DNA from: Firmicutes bacterium UBA6418
Lineage (GTDB): Bacteria; Bacillota; Clostridia; Peptostreptococcales; Anaerovoracaceae
Assembly (NCBI GenBank): GCA_002439735.1
Contig: DJPG01000030.1
Coordinates: 1-10,102, forward strand
DNA: 10,102 nt
Reading direction: 5' to 3'
Part shown: positions 1 through 5,747 of the stretch, in pieces
Position numbering within the stretch: the stretch's first letter is position 1
How the letters are laid out: each line of letters starts with the position of its first letter
Program-made: the position numbers and the translations under genes
The notes under the pieces: model-generated
What the model was told of the DNA's origin: nothing
Database searches by the model: none
What the model saw: the letters and a program-made list of their open reading frames with translations, nothing else

Positions 1-243
1 AAATTTCTCCGTGCGTATCTTCGGTGACGATTTTGGCGGGAATTTACGTGCAGCATGACGCTTTTGCAGGCCGCTCGCTTACTCGGAAAAAATTCTACTG
101 AACTGCCAATTCCGGTATGAAAAAAACATGGGTAAGGGGCACCGAATTTAACGAGCGTTCATATCCTGATCATGGGGGAAGATCGCGATGCAGGAAAGCC
201 ATGCTTCGCATTTCCGCCCGAAAACAGGAAAAGGGGCGTTATT

Positions 244-693
244 ATGGCAACCATCAAGGTCTCCGGAACCAATTTGACGAAACATTTTACCTTTGCGGAG
301 TACGCCAAAAATCAGACCGGGATCGTGAAGCTGACCGCGGCAGCGATTGTGCAGGCGCAGTGCATGGAGGAATTCCGGCAATGGCTAGGAAGACCGATGC
401 CGATCAATTCATGGTTCCGCACCGCCGCCTATAACAAAAAAGTGGGCGGAAACGCGAAGTCTTCGCATCTGCGCGGCTGTGCGGCGGATTGGGGAAACCC
501 GGGCGTCAGCGAAAAAGATTTTATCCGTTACGCGAAAAAATGGAGAGAAATCTGCAAGGCACACGGCGTTGTCGGAGAAGCGGGGCTGTATGCGTGGGGA
601 ATTCATCTCGGCAGCAGTATTGGATACTCCAAGGAATTTTATCATTGGGATTCACGATCCGGCAGACAGAAAAATCTGCCGTTTTCGCTTTAG
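244..693 (+). CDS. Phage-type M15 family peptidoglycan peptidase (endolysin)
   Basis: The predicted 149-residue protein resembles the D-Ala-D-Ala carboxypeptidase-like M15 peptidases (Peptidase_M15_3 group) found in prophages of Clostridia, which cut peptide cross-links in peptidoglycan. Seen directly: a SSHLRGCAAD segment carrying the family's HxxGxAxD zinc motif (H75, D82) and a C-terminal YHWDS segment that can supply the third ligand (H134) with D136. There is no signal peptide, so export would need the holin or lysis. I chose ATG 244 because AAGGGG (231-236) lies 7 bases upstream; an in-frame ATG at 172 would add 24 residues with no recognisable domain. The stop (691-693) abuts the holin's ribosome binding site, so the two are surely one operon. 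A housekeeping cell-wall role after domestication is possible. Confidence 0.82.
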   Translation: MATIKVSGTNLTKHFTFAEYAKNQTGIVKLTAAAIVQAQCMEEFRQWLGRPMPINSWFRTAAYNKKVGGNAKSSHLRGCAADWGNPGVSEKDFIRYAKKWREICKAHGVVGEAGLYAWGIHLGSSIGYSKEFYHWDSRSGRQKNLPFSL

Positions 694-708
694 AGGAGGT
701 GGATCCGG

Positions 709-984
709 GTGAAGATTAACTGGAAAGTAAGACTGAAAAATAAGACCTGGCTGCTCGCTTTTTTTGGAACGATCACGACATTCGTGTATCAGCTTCTCGG
801 CCTTGCGGATATCGTACCGGCGATCGGCGAAGACTTGACGATCCAGATGATCGGGATCGCCGTGAATCTGCTCGTTACGCTGGGGATCGTGCAGGATCCG
901 ACGACCGCAGGCATATCCGACAGCGCGCAGGCGTTGGATTACACTTGTCCGGCGGCGAACTGCAAGATGAAAAAACAAAGCTGA
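709..984 (+). CDS. Phage holin, phi LC3 family
   Basis: The 91-residue protein matches the phi-LC3 family of small phage holins, which form holes in the cytoplasmic membrane so that the endolysin can reach the wall. Seen directly: a basic N terminus (MKINWKVRLKNKTW), two hydrophobic segments at about residues 13-32 and 45-63, and the family's characteristic DPTTAGISDSAQAL motif at about 63-75. The start is GTG 709, chosen because GAGGAGGT (693-700) is a near-perfect ribosome binding site 8 bases upstream. The tail after residue 78 (YTCPAANCKMKKQS, with two cysteines) is unlike the core family and may be a lineage-specific end. The order endolysin then holin is the reverse of the commoner holin-first cassette. 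No further phage gene follows, so this looks like the right end of a prophage or remnant. Confidence 0.88.
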   Translation: MKINWKVRLKNKTWLLAFFGTITTFVYQLLGLADIVPAIGEDLTIQMIGIAVNLLVTLGIVQDPTTAGISDSAQALDYTCPAANCKMKKQS

Positions 985-1027
985 CTTTGCGGGTTTCAGT
1001 CAAAGGTGTGATATTACAAGGGCATAA

Positions 1028-1075
1028 AAAACGGCAGCAAAACTCAGTGTAAATCGTTAGTTTTGTTGTCGTTTT
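1028..1075 (+). terminator. Long hairpin terminator after the holin, probably bidirectional
   Basis: A 17-bp stem pairs 1028-1044 with 1059-1075 around a 14-base loop. Two of the pairs are G-U wobbles when transcribed rightward. The right arm ends in TTTT, and read leftward the other arm ends in TTTTTT. It lies 43 bases past the holin stop. It can therefore end the lysis operon and could also end leftward transcription from the decayed transporter. On the leftward RNA the two wobbles become A-C mismatches, so the stem is stronger for the rightward transcript while the U-tract is better for the leftward one. Confidence 0.75.
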
Positions 1076-1207
1076 GAAGTGCGAAAGACGTTCCCTATCG
1101 GAACGACCCGGGCTCGATCCTGTCTCCTGTGCTGCCGGAGATCCTTGTATTGCCGGGGCTTCCGGCACCGTTTGCACTGCCTGCGCAGCCGCTTCCCCGA
1201 TGCCGCT

Positions 1208-1436
1208 TTCGGATATGAGGGTGCCGGCAAGGATACAGATGCCGCTGATCCAGCCGCCTGCGCCTAAGACCTCATGCAGGATCAGAACGACACGCTGTGC
1301 AGACATAACAGCCGAACATCAGAAGCCCGATCAAAAAGCCGTCGCGGAGCAGCTGCCGGTTGATGCAACGCAAGGTGTTTCCGGAAGACCAGCCCAAAGA
1401 TTGCAAACCGTTCTTCTCTGCTTTTTTCTGCTGCAT
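1208..1436 (-). pseudogene. Remnant of an EamA/DMT-family transporter
   Basis: Read leftward, AGAGGAAGG (about 1443-1451) is a good ribosome binding site before ATG 1436. The first frame gives NRQLLRDGFLIGLLMFGCYV, which resembles the start of a DMT membrane helix, but it hits a stop at about 1274-1276. A shift into the next frame near 1310-1330 gives SAQRVVLILHEVLGAGGWIS followed by ICILAGTLISE. That resembles the last two helices of EamA-type drug/metabolite permeases, where the usual pattern is ...GxxLIxxGxxxxE. The stretch between these parts, normally well over 100 residues, is missing, and the N-terminal helix is not clearly present. The second frame then runs on through a non-conserved tail into the hairpin at 1028-1075, suggesting loss of the original stop. 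The family call rests on pattern recognition by eye and is tentative. The position, convergent with the lysis operon and sharing its hairpin, fits a former gene. Confidence 0.45.
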
Positions 1437-1472
1437 ACGACAACCTTCCTCTCTGCGGATTTTCCGCCCTGA

Positions 1473-1739
1473 TCCTGATCATTGATGAATACCGGAAATG
1501 CTTGCCTGTCTGCAGGACCTTTCTTTTTATATGAACACTATGACAGTATCACATCGCGGGTTCAAATACAAGCCGGAGATTTTACGCAGATTTAATGTTT
1601 GTTTTGCGTGATTTGGGTGTAAAGTATAAAGGGAAAAAGGCATGATAAAGATGTGAAAGGCGAACCTGCGCGAAACGGCAGGAAGATCGTCGGAACACAT
1701 ATCTATATATTGAATTAGGAAAAGAAGGGAGGAAGGCTT
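1473..1739. other. Gene-free leader region before the HAD phosphatase
   Basis: No convincing reading frame lies here. The stretch 1599-1640 is A/T-rich and holds a TATAAA (1625-1630) that could be a -10 element, with only a poor -35 (TTGCGT at 1604-1609, 15-base spacing). A small inverted repeat (CCTGC/GCAGG, about 1667-1684) lies in what would be the leader. I recognise no riboswitch. The stretch presumably contains the promoter for the phosphatase gene, but I cannot place it firmly. Confidence 0.35.
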
Positions 1740-2513
1740 ATGGAAAAATTGAGAGCAAAAAAAGGTTATATCTGCGATATGGATGGTGTCATCTATTGGG
1801 GCGGCAGACTGCTTCCGGGCGTGAAAGAGTTTGTGGAATGGCTGCAGTCAGAGGGAAAACAATTCCTGTTCCTGACCAACAACAGCGGACAGACCCCACT
1901 GGAACTGAAACTGAAGCTGCAGGCGATGGGGCTTGACATTGATGAAAGTCACTTCTACACCAGCGCCATGGCGACCGCGAAGTTTGTCAGTGAGCAGACG
2001 CATCACTGCAGTGCGTATGTCATCGGAGAACCGGGGTTGGTTGGCGCGCTCTATCAGTGTGGCGTGGCGATCACGGATAAGGATCCGGACTATGTGATCG
2101 TTGGAGAAAGCCACAGCTATAATTATGAAACGATCTGCAAGGCGGTGACGTTGGTGCGTAATGGCGCGAAGCTGATTGGTACAAACTTTGACATGACCGG
2201 ACCGTCGAATCGCGGAATCATTCCGGCATGCAGAGCGCTGATCTCTCCGATTGAGATGGCGACAGGCAAACAGGCTTATTTTGTCGGGAAACCGAATCCG
2301 CTGATGATGCGTACAGGTTTGAAAATGCTCGGCGTCCATTCGGAGGAAGCGGCGATGATCGGCGACCGGATGGATACGGATATTGTCGGCGGTGTGGAGA
2401 GCGGACTGGATCCAATTCTGGTGCTTTCAGGTGTAACGAGTCGTGAAGAAGTTGACTTGTTCCCATACCGGCCGCGGCTGATTTTGAATGGTGTCGGAGA
2501 TATTCCGGGCTGA
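1740..2513 (+). CDS. NagD-like HAD-IIA family phosphatase
   Basis: The 257-residue protein is a full-length member of the HAD superfamily, subfamily IIA (NagD / p-nitrophenylphosphatase / phosphoglycolate phosphatase-like), soluble and cytoplasmic. Seen directly: motif I DMDGVIY (nucleophile D13, acid/base D15), motif II LTNNSG (T46), motif III lysine in VGKPNP (K184), and motif IV GDRMDTDI (D209, D214, Mg2+ ligands). The cap domain lies between motifs II and III at about residues 65-175, as expected for a C2-type cap. The start at ATG 1740 has AAGGGAGG (1725-1732) 7 bases upstream. It sits alone between a decayed region and its own terminator, so it is probably monocistronic. Members hydrolyse nucleotide monophosphates, glycerol phosphate or phosphoglycolate and act in metabolite repair; the true substrate cannot be read from the sequence. 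Confidence 0.92.
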   Translation: MEKLRAKKGYICDMDGVIYWGGRLLPGVKEFVEWLQSEGKQFLFLTNNSGQTPLELKLKLQAMGLDIDESHFYTSAMATAKFVSEQTHHCSAYVIGEPGLVGALYQCGVAITDKDPDYVIVGESHSYNYETICKAVTLVRNGAKLIGTNFDMTGPSNRGIIPACRALISPIEMATGKQAYFVGKPNPLMMRTGLKMLGVHSEEAAMIGDRMDTDIVGGVESGLDPILVLSGVTSREEVDLFPYRPRLILNGVGDIPG

Positions 2514-2602
2514 TGCGGAGTTGACGCAGGCGATGTATGCAGCACAGGCAAAGACGATCCGGATAACGCAGACGAAAATGATTTGAACAACACACAGAGA
2601 AT

Positions 2603-2627
2603 AGTGCTGACCACGGCACTTTTTTTT
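2603..2627 (+). terminator. Intrinsic terminator of the HAD phosphatase gene
   Basis: A 7-bp stem (AGTGCTG 2603-2609 with CGGCACT 2614-2620, one G-U pair) closes a 4-base ACCA loop and runs straight into eight T residues (2620-2627). It lies 90 bases past the phosphatase stop. It separates that gene from the lipoprotein genes downstream. Confidence 0.88.
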
Positions 2628-2640
2628 GTTGCATTTTGCT

Positions 2641-2671
2641 GCGCAGAACATCGCGAAAATAGGTTCTGTGC
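2641..2671. repeat. Inverted repeat between terminator and promoter
   Basis: GCGCAGAAC (2641-2649) and GTTCTGTGC (2663-2671) form a 9-bp stem with one G-U pair and a 13-base loop. A T-rich but interrupted stretch follows (about 2676-2688). It could be a second, weaker terminator or a protein-binding site; it lies about 100 bases upstream of the lipoprotein promoter. Confidence 0.4.
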
Positions 2672-2771
2672 GGTACTTTCGTCTTTTTCGGGATTGCGCA
2701 TGGAACAAGGAACAAGACGTAAGATGCAGCGGTTTCACATACTCGTCACACGACCCTCACGAACGAAAAAC

Positions 2772-2800
2772 TTGCAATCAAGCCTTTGAAGTGGTATACT
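2772..2800 (+). promoter_or_regulatory. Sigma-A-type promoter of the BMP lipoprotein gene
   Basis: TTGCAA (2772-2777) and TATACT (2795-2800) are separated by exactly 17 bases. A TG one base before the -10 makes it an extended -10 element. Transcription would start near 2807, giving a leader of about 39 bases that carries GGAGG (2834-2838). This is the clearest promoter in the window and the only strong one before the downstream run of genes. Confidence 0.8.
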
Positions 2801-2845
2801 AAATGGGTATGAAAACATTTCTATGAAAAATACGGAGGCGAAAAC

Positions 2846-3859
2846 ATGAAAAAAAGCTTGTCGCTTTTGTTAGTGCTTGCACTGATTGTCGGCATCTTTG
2901 CGCTGGTTGGCTGCGGTGGTGACGATGAAAAGAATGCAGACGCTGTATCCGTTGCGGTGATTGTGTCTACAAGTTTCGGGGACCTGTCGTTCAATGATTC
3001 CGCAAAAGAGGGCGGAGAGGCGTTGAAGGATGATTTGGATTTGAACGTTGAATATATTGAATGTAATGGGGAAAATTACAAGCAGCAGATGATGCGTGCC
3101 GCCGACAGCCATGACGTCGTGGTTCCGGTCGGCTGGGAATTCTATGAGATCACAGAGGTCGCAAAGGAATATCCGGATACCAAGTTCATCTGGATCGACA
3201 ATGTGGTAGATGGCGTAGAACAATACCCGAATATCCTGTGTATCACTTACGCGCAGAACGAGGGTTCGTTCCTTGCCGGATACATTGCGTCAAGAATGTC
3301 AGCGACTGGTGTGATCGGTGCGGTCTGCGGTGATGAATCCGCAAACATTGCAGATTTTGTGATCGGCTATGAGCAAGGCGCTGCCTATGCGGATCCGAAC
3401 GTGAAAGTCGAAACTGCTTATGCCAATACCTATGATGATGTGACTGTGGGAAAACAGTGTGCGCAGGAATTGGCGACCAAGGGTGCGGACATTGTCTTCC
3501 AGATTGCCGGCAAGGCAGGAAACGGTGTGTTCGAAGCAGCTAAGGAGGGCGGATTTTACACGATCGGTGTCGACCAGGATCAGAAGATCACTGCGAAACA
3601 ATACGATGACGTGATCCTTTGCTCTGTTGTAAAAAAAGTCGGCGATTCTATCTACGATGTTATCAAAGCGTTTGCTGAGGATGGCACTTGGGAAGGTGGT
3701 CGGATCTGGACTGCGGACATGGCCACCGGCTATATCGGTATTGCTTACGGCGATGACCAGTCGACACAGCAGGTCGGCGATACCATCAAGGCAGAAGTCG
3801 AAGAACTGGAAAAGAAGATCGTGGCAGGTGAGATCGAAGTGCAGACCGCCAGAGACTGA
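2846..3859 (+). CDS. BMP/TmpC (PnrA-like) substrate-binding lipoprotein
   Basis: The 337-residue protein belongs to the basic membrane protein family (BMP/Med/TmpC/PnrA), extracytoplasmic solute-binding lipoproteins whose studied members bind purine nucleosides for ABC import. Seen directly: signal peptide MKKSLSLLLVLALIVGIFAL with lipobox LVGC (lipidated C23), a Gly/Asp linker, then the binding domain from about residue 35. It contains STSFGDLSFNDSAKEG, which corresponds to the family's ligand-loop start, VVPVGWEF, the QNEGSFLAGYIAS helix, and IFQIAGKAGNGVFEAAKE-like and IGVDQDQ segments typical of the family. Length is normal. The start at ATG 2846 has GGAGG 7 bases upstream. The usual partners (a duplicated ATPase and two permeases) do not follow; the next gene is a foldase lipoprotein 89 bases on. 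It may serve an importer encoded elsewhere or act as a sensor. Confidence 0.88.
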   Translation: MKKSLSLLLVLALIVGIFALVGCGGDDEKNADAVSVAVIVSTSFGDLSFNDSAKEGGEALKDDLDLNVEYIECNGENYKQQMMRAADSHDVVVPVGWEFYEITEVAKEYPDTKFIWIDNVVDGVEQYPNILCITYAQNEGSFLAGYIASRMSATGVIGAVCGDESANIADFVIGYEQGAAYADPNVKVETAYANTYDDVTVGKQCAQELATKGADIVFQIAGKAGNGVFEAAKEGGFYTIGVDQDQKITAKQYDDVILCSVVKKVGDSIYDVIKAFAEDGTWEGGRIWTADMATGYIGIAYGDDQSTQQVGDTIKAEVEELEKKIVAGEIEVQTARD

Positions 3860-3867
3860 TGCGGTCT
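3843..3867 (+). promoter_or_regulatory. Hairpin spanning the stop codon of the BMP gene
   Basis: AGACCGC (3843-3849) pairs perfectly with GCGGTCT (3861-3867), 7 bp, around an 11-base loop that contains the TGA stop. Only three T residues follow (3867-3869), so it is at best a leaky terminator. It may instead be a processing or stability element that sets a higher level of the BMP protein than of the genes downstream. Confidence 0.4.
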
Positions 3868-3948
3868 TTCGGATGGTAGCAAGACGGTAGCAACCGGTGT
3901 GAAACCGGCGCAATAATCAAAAAGATATCAAAACGAAGGGAAAACAAA

Positions 3949-5061
3949 ATGAAAAAAACAGCATCGCGCGTACTGGCACTGATTTTGTGCCTGACATTTA
4001 TCGCTCTGACCGGATGCGGCAGCAAGAATCAGTTCAAACAGCCGGAAAATCCGTATGACAGCTTAGACCTGTCCAAATATGTGAAACTTCCGGACTACAG
4101 CACATATAAAACAAAGGCTATCAATGTAACGATTTCCGATGAAGACATCGAAGCGGAAATCGAATCCAGATTGGAAAACGCCGCAACGACCGAACAGGTT
4201 ACAGAGGGCACCGTGGAAAAAGGTGATACTGTGACGATTTCCTATAAGGGAACGTTGGAGGATGGCACGACAAAAGACGGCATGAACAGTGATTCCTTTC
4301 AACTGACACTTGGCTCTGCCAGCATGATCGACGGCTTCCAGGAGGCTCTTTACGGTGCAACCATCGGCGAACCGGTGACCGCGAAGCTGCAGTTCCCGGA
4401 TCCGTATGAGCAGGATGAAGAACTTTCCGGAAAGAAAGTCACCTTTGTGATCACCGTTCTGAGCAAGGATGTGAAAGTTCCGGCAACGTTGGATGAAGAA
4501 TTCGTCAAGGCCAACAGTGAAGCCAAGACGGTGGAAGAATACAAGAAGTTGGTGGAAGAAGACCTGCGAACGGCAGAAGAAGACAGTGTCCGCGCAGATC
4601 TGGAGAATGAGATCCTCACGAAGATTCTTGATGAGTGTGAGATTATCGAATACCCGGAAGAACAGGTGCAGGCTGAAATGGACAAACTGGATGAGCAGTA
4701 CAAAAATTCTGCCAACCAGAACGGACTCGAATGGGAAGATGTCCTGTCCGACAGTCTGAAGATGACACAGGAAGAATACGAAGAGGAACTTCGACTTTAC
4801 GGCGAACTAATGGTAAAGCATAAGCTGGTCACCTATGCGTTGGCAAAGGCAGAGAATGTCAAATTCCCAATCGACGAATACAACGAGATTCTGACCAATA
4901 TGCTGAGCTACTACGGTGTTTCGACAGCGGAGGAATTTAAGTCGCAGACCGGTATGGATCCGCAGGATTACGCGGAAACGCTGAATGGCTACGGACTGAG
5001 TATGTCTCTGACTTTGCAGGCGGCACTGGATTCCGTCTATGAAAAGCTGGAGAAAGAATAA
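3949..5061 (+). CDS. Trigger-factor-like FKBP peptidyl-prolyl isomerase lipoprotein
   Basis: The 370-residue protein looks like a membrane-anchored, extracytoplasmic relative of trigger factor, likely a foldase for exported proteins. Seen directly: signal peptide MKKTASRVLALILCLTFIAL with lipobox LTGC (lipidated C23). A charged linker with a trigger-factor-like helix (ISDEDIEAEIESRLENAA) follows at about 62-79. Next comes an FKBP domain at about 88-172 (VEKGDTVTISYKGTL, GSASMIDGFQEAL, QFPDPY). The last part, about 178-365, is rich in Glu/Lys helices with the trigger factor C-domain pattern (LDEEFVKANSEAKTVEEYKK). The ribosome-binding N-terminal domain of cytoplasmic trigger factor is absent, as expected for a secreted version. 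ATG 3949 has AAGGG (3936-3940) 8 bases upstream. Only 14 bases separate it from the response regulator gene. The function may parallel PrsA, which is a different (parvulin) family. Confidence 0.87.
   Translation: MKKTASRVLALILCLTFIALTGCGSKNQFKQPENPYDSLDLSKYVKLPDYSTYKTKAINVTISDEDIEAEIESRLENAATTEQVTEGTVEKGDTVTISYKGTLEDGTTKDGMNSDSFQLTLGSASMIDGFQEALYGATIGEPVTAKLQFPDPYEQDEELSGKKVTFVITVLSKDVKVPATLDEEFVKANSEAKTVEEYKKLVEEDLRTAEEDSVRADLENEILTKILDECEIIEYPEEQVQAEMDKLDEQYKNSANQNGLEWEDVLSDSLKMTQEEYEEELRLYGELMVKHKLVTYALAKAENVKFPIDEYNEILTNMLSYYGVSTAEEFKSQTGMDPQDYAETLNGYGLSMSLTLQAALDSVYEKLEKE
5014..5043 (+). promoter_or_regulatory. Possible internal promoter for the two-component genes
   Basis: Within the 3' end of the isomerase gene, TTGCAG (5014-5019) and TATGAA (5038-5043) stand 18 bases apart, a weak match to a sigma-A promoter. 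It would start transcription near 5050 and give a short leader for the response regulator. The match is loose and lies in coding sequence, so it may be chance. Confidence 0.25.
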
Positions 5062-5075
5062 AACGGACTGCACGT

Positions 5076-5747
5076 ATGCATAAGATTCTAATCGTGGAAG
5101 ACGATAAGGTCATTGGAGGAGCAGTAAAAAAGCATATGGAAACCTGGGGATATCAGGCTTATCTGGCTGAAAATTTTCAGAACATCATGGAAGACTTCGC
5201 GCGTTTCGCGCCGCAGCTCGTGATCTTGGATATTACGCTGCCGTTTTACAACGGCTACCATTGGTGTAGTGAGATCCGCAAGGTATCCAAGGTACCGATC
5301 CTGTTCCTTTCCTCGGCGGCAGATAATATGAATATTGTCATGGCAATGAATCTGGGCGGCGACGATTTCGTCGCCAAGCCCTTTGACCTGGCGGTTCTGA
5401 CAGCGAAGGTGCAGGCGCTGCTGCGGCGAAGCTACGACTTTGCGGGACAGACACGGATCCTGGAGCATAACGGTGTCATTCTGAATCTGGCAGACGCGTC
5501 GCTGCTCTACGGCGATGCGATGTTGGATCTATCCAAAAATGAGTACCGTATTATTTTGACGCTTCTGGAGCGAACGGGCAGTATCGTCAACCGTGAGACG
5601 TTGATGGAAAAGCTTTGGGCGACAGACAGCTTTATTGATGAGAACACGCTGACGGTCAATGTTGCAAGACTGCGTAAGCGCTTGGAAACGATCGGACTTT
5701 CCGATTTTATCGAAACCAAGAAAGGTCTGGGGTATCGGATCAAGTGA
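5076..5747 (+). CDS. bceR: BceR-like OmpR-family response regulator
   Basis: The 223-residue protein is a full-length OmpR/PhoB-type regulator of the Bce group, which activates transcription of antimicrobial-peptide detoxification ABC transporters. Seen directly: receiver domain at about 1-115 with acidic pocket D9/D10, phosphoacceptor D52 in VILDITLPFYNGYHWCSEIR, S79 and K101 (AKPF). The YNGYHWC stretch closely matches the KYDGFHWC stretch I recall from Bacillus BceR. The winged-helix DNA-binding domain is at about 130-223 (NEYRIILTLLERTG, TVNVARLRKRL, KGLGYRIK). The ribosome binding site is poor: only GGAGAAAG (5049-5056), about 20 bases upstream, or nothing. With the isomerase stop 14 bases before the ATG, translation may depend on coupling. 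It overlaps the kinase gene by 3 bases. The symbol denotes family likeness, not proven orthology. Confidence 0.92.
   Translation: MHKILIVEDDKVIGGAVKKHMETWGYQAYLAENFQNIMEDFARFAPQLVILDITLPFYNGYHWCSEIRKVSKVPILFLSSAADNMNIVMAMNLGGDDFVAKPFDLAVLTAKVQALLRRSYDFAGQTRILEHNGVILNLADASLLYGDAMLDLSKNEYRIILTLLERTGSIVNRETLMEKLWATDSFIDENTLTVNVARLRKRLETIGLSDFIETKKGLGYRIK

Noticed and set aside
2..58. Short frame at the left edge (ending in FGDDFGGNLRAA) that could be the tail of an upstream gene
   Set aside because: Only 18 codons are visible, no family is recognisable, and the other frames are as plausible, so I do not list it as a gene.
117..434. Plus-strand open frame overlapping the endolysin
   Set aside because: Composition is Arg/Gly-rich without motifs and it is out of frame with the clear M15 peptidase.
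1074..1472. Plus-strand open frame of 132 codons in the gap after the holin
   Set aside because: It has no ribosome binding site, a Cys/Pro/Ala/Thr-rich composition without family motifs, and lies opposite the better-supported transporter remnant; its start falls at the edge of the terminator stem.
1558..1568. GGGTTCAAATA resembling a tRNA T-loop
   Set aside because: The base that should pair with the conserved G before the loop is A, no T-stem forms, and no anticodon or acceptor stem fits around it.
2427..2738. Minus-strand open frames between the phosphatase and the BMP gene
   Set aside because: They cross a terminator and a strong promoter of the opposite strand, have no ribosome binding sites, and look like chance frames.
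3870..3912. GGTAGCAA direct repeat and CCGGT/ACCGG inverted repeat between the two lipoprotein genes
   Set aside because: Both are short (8 and 5 bases) and common by chance; no promoter elements are associated with them.
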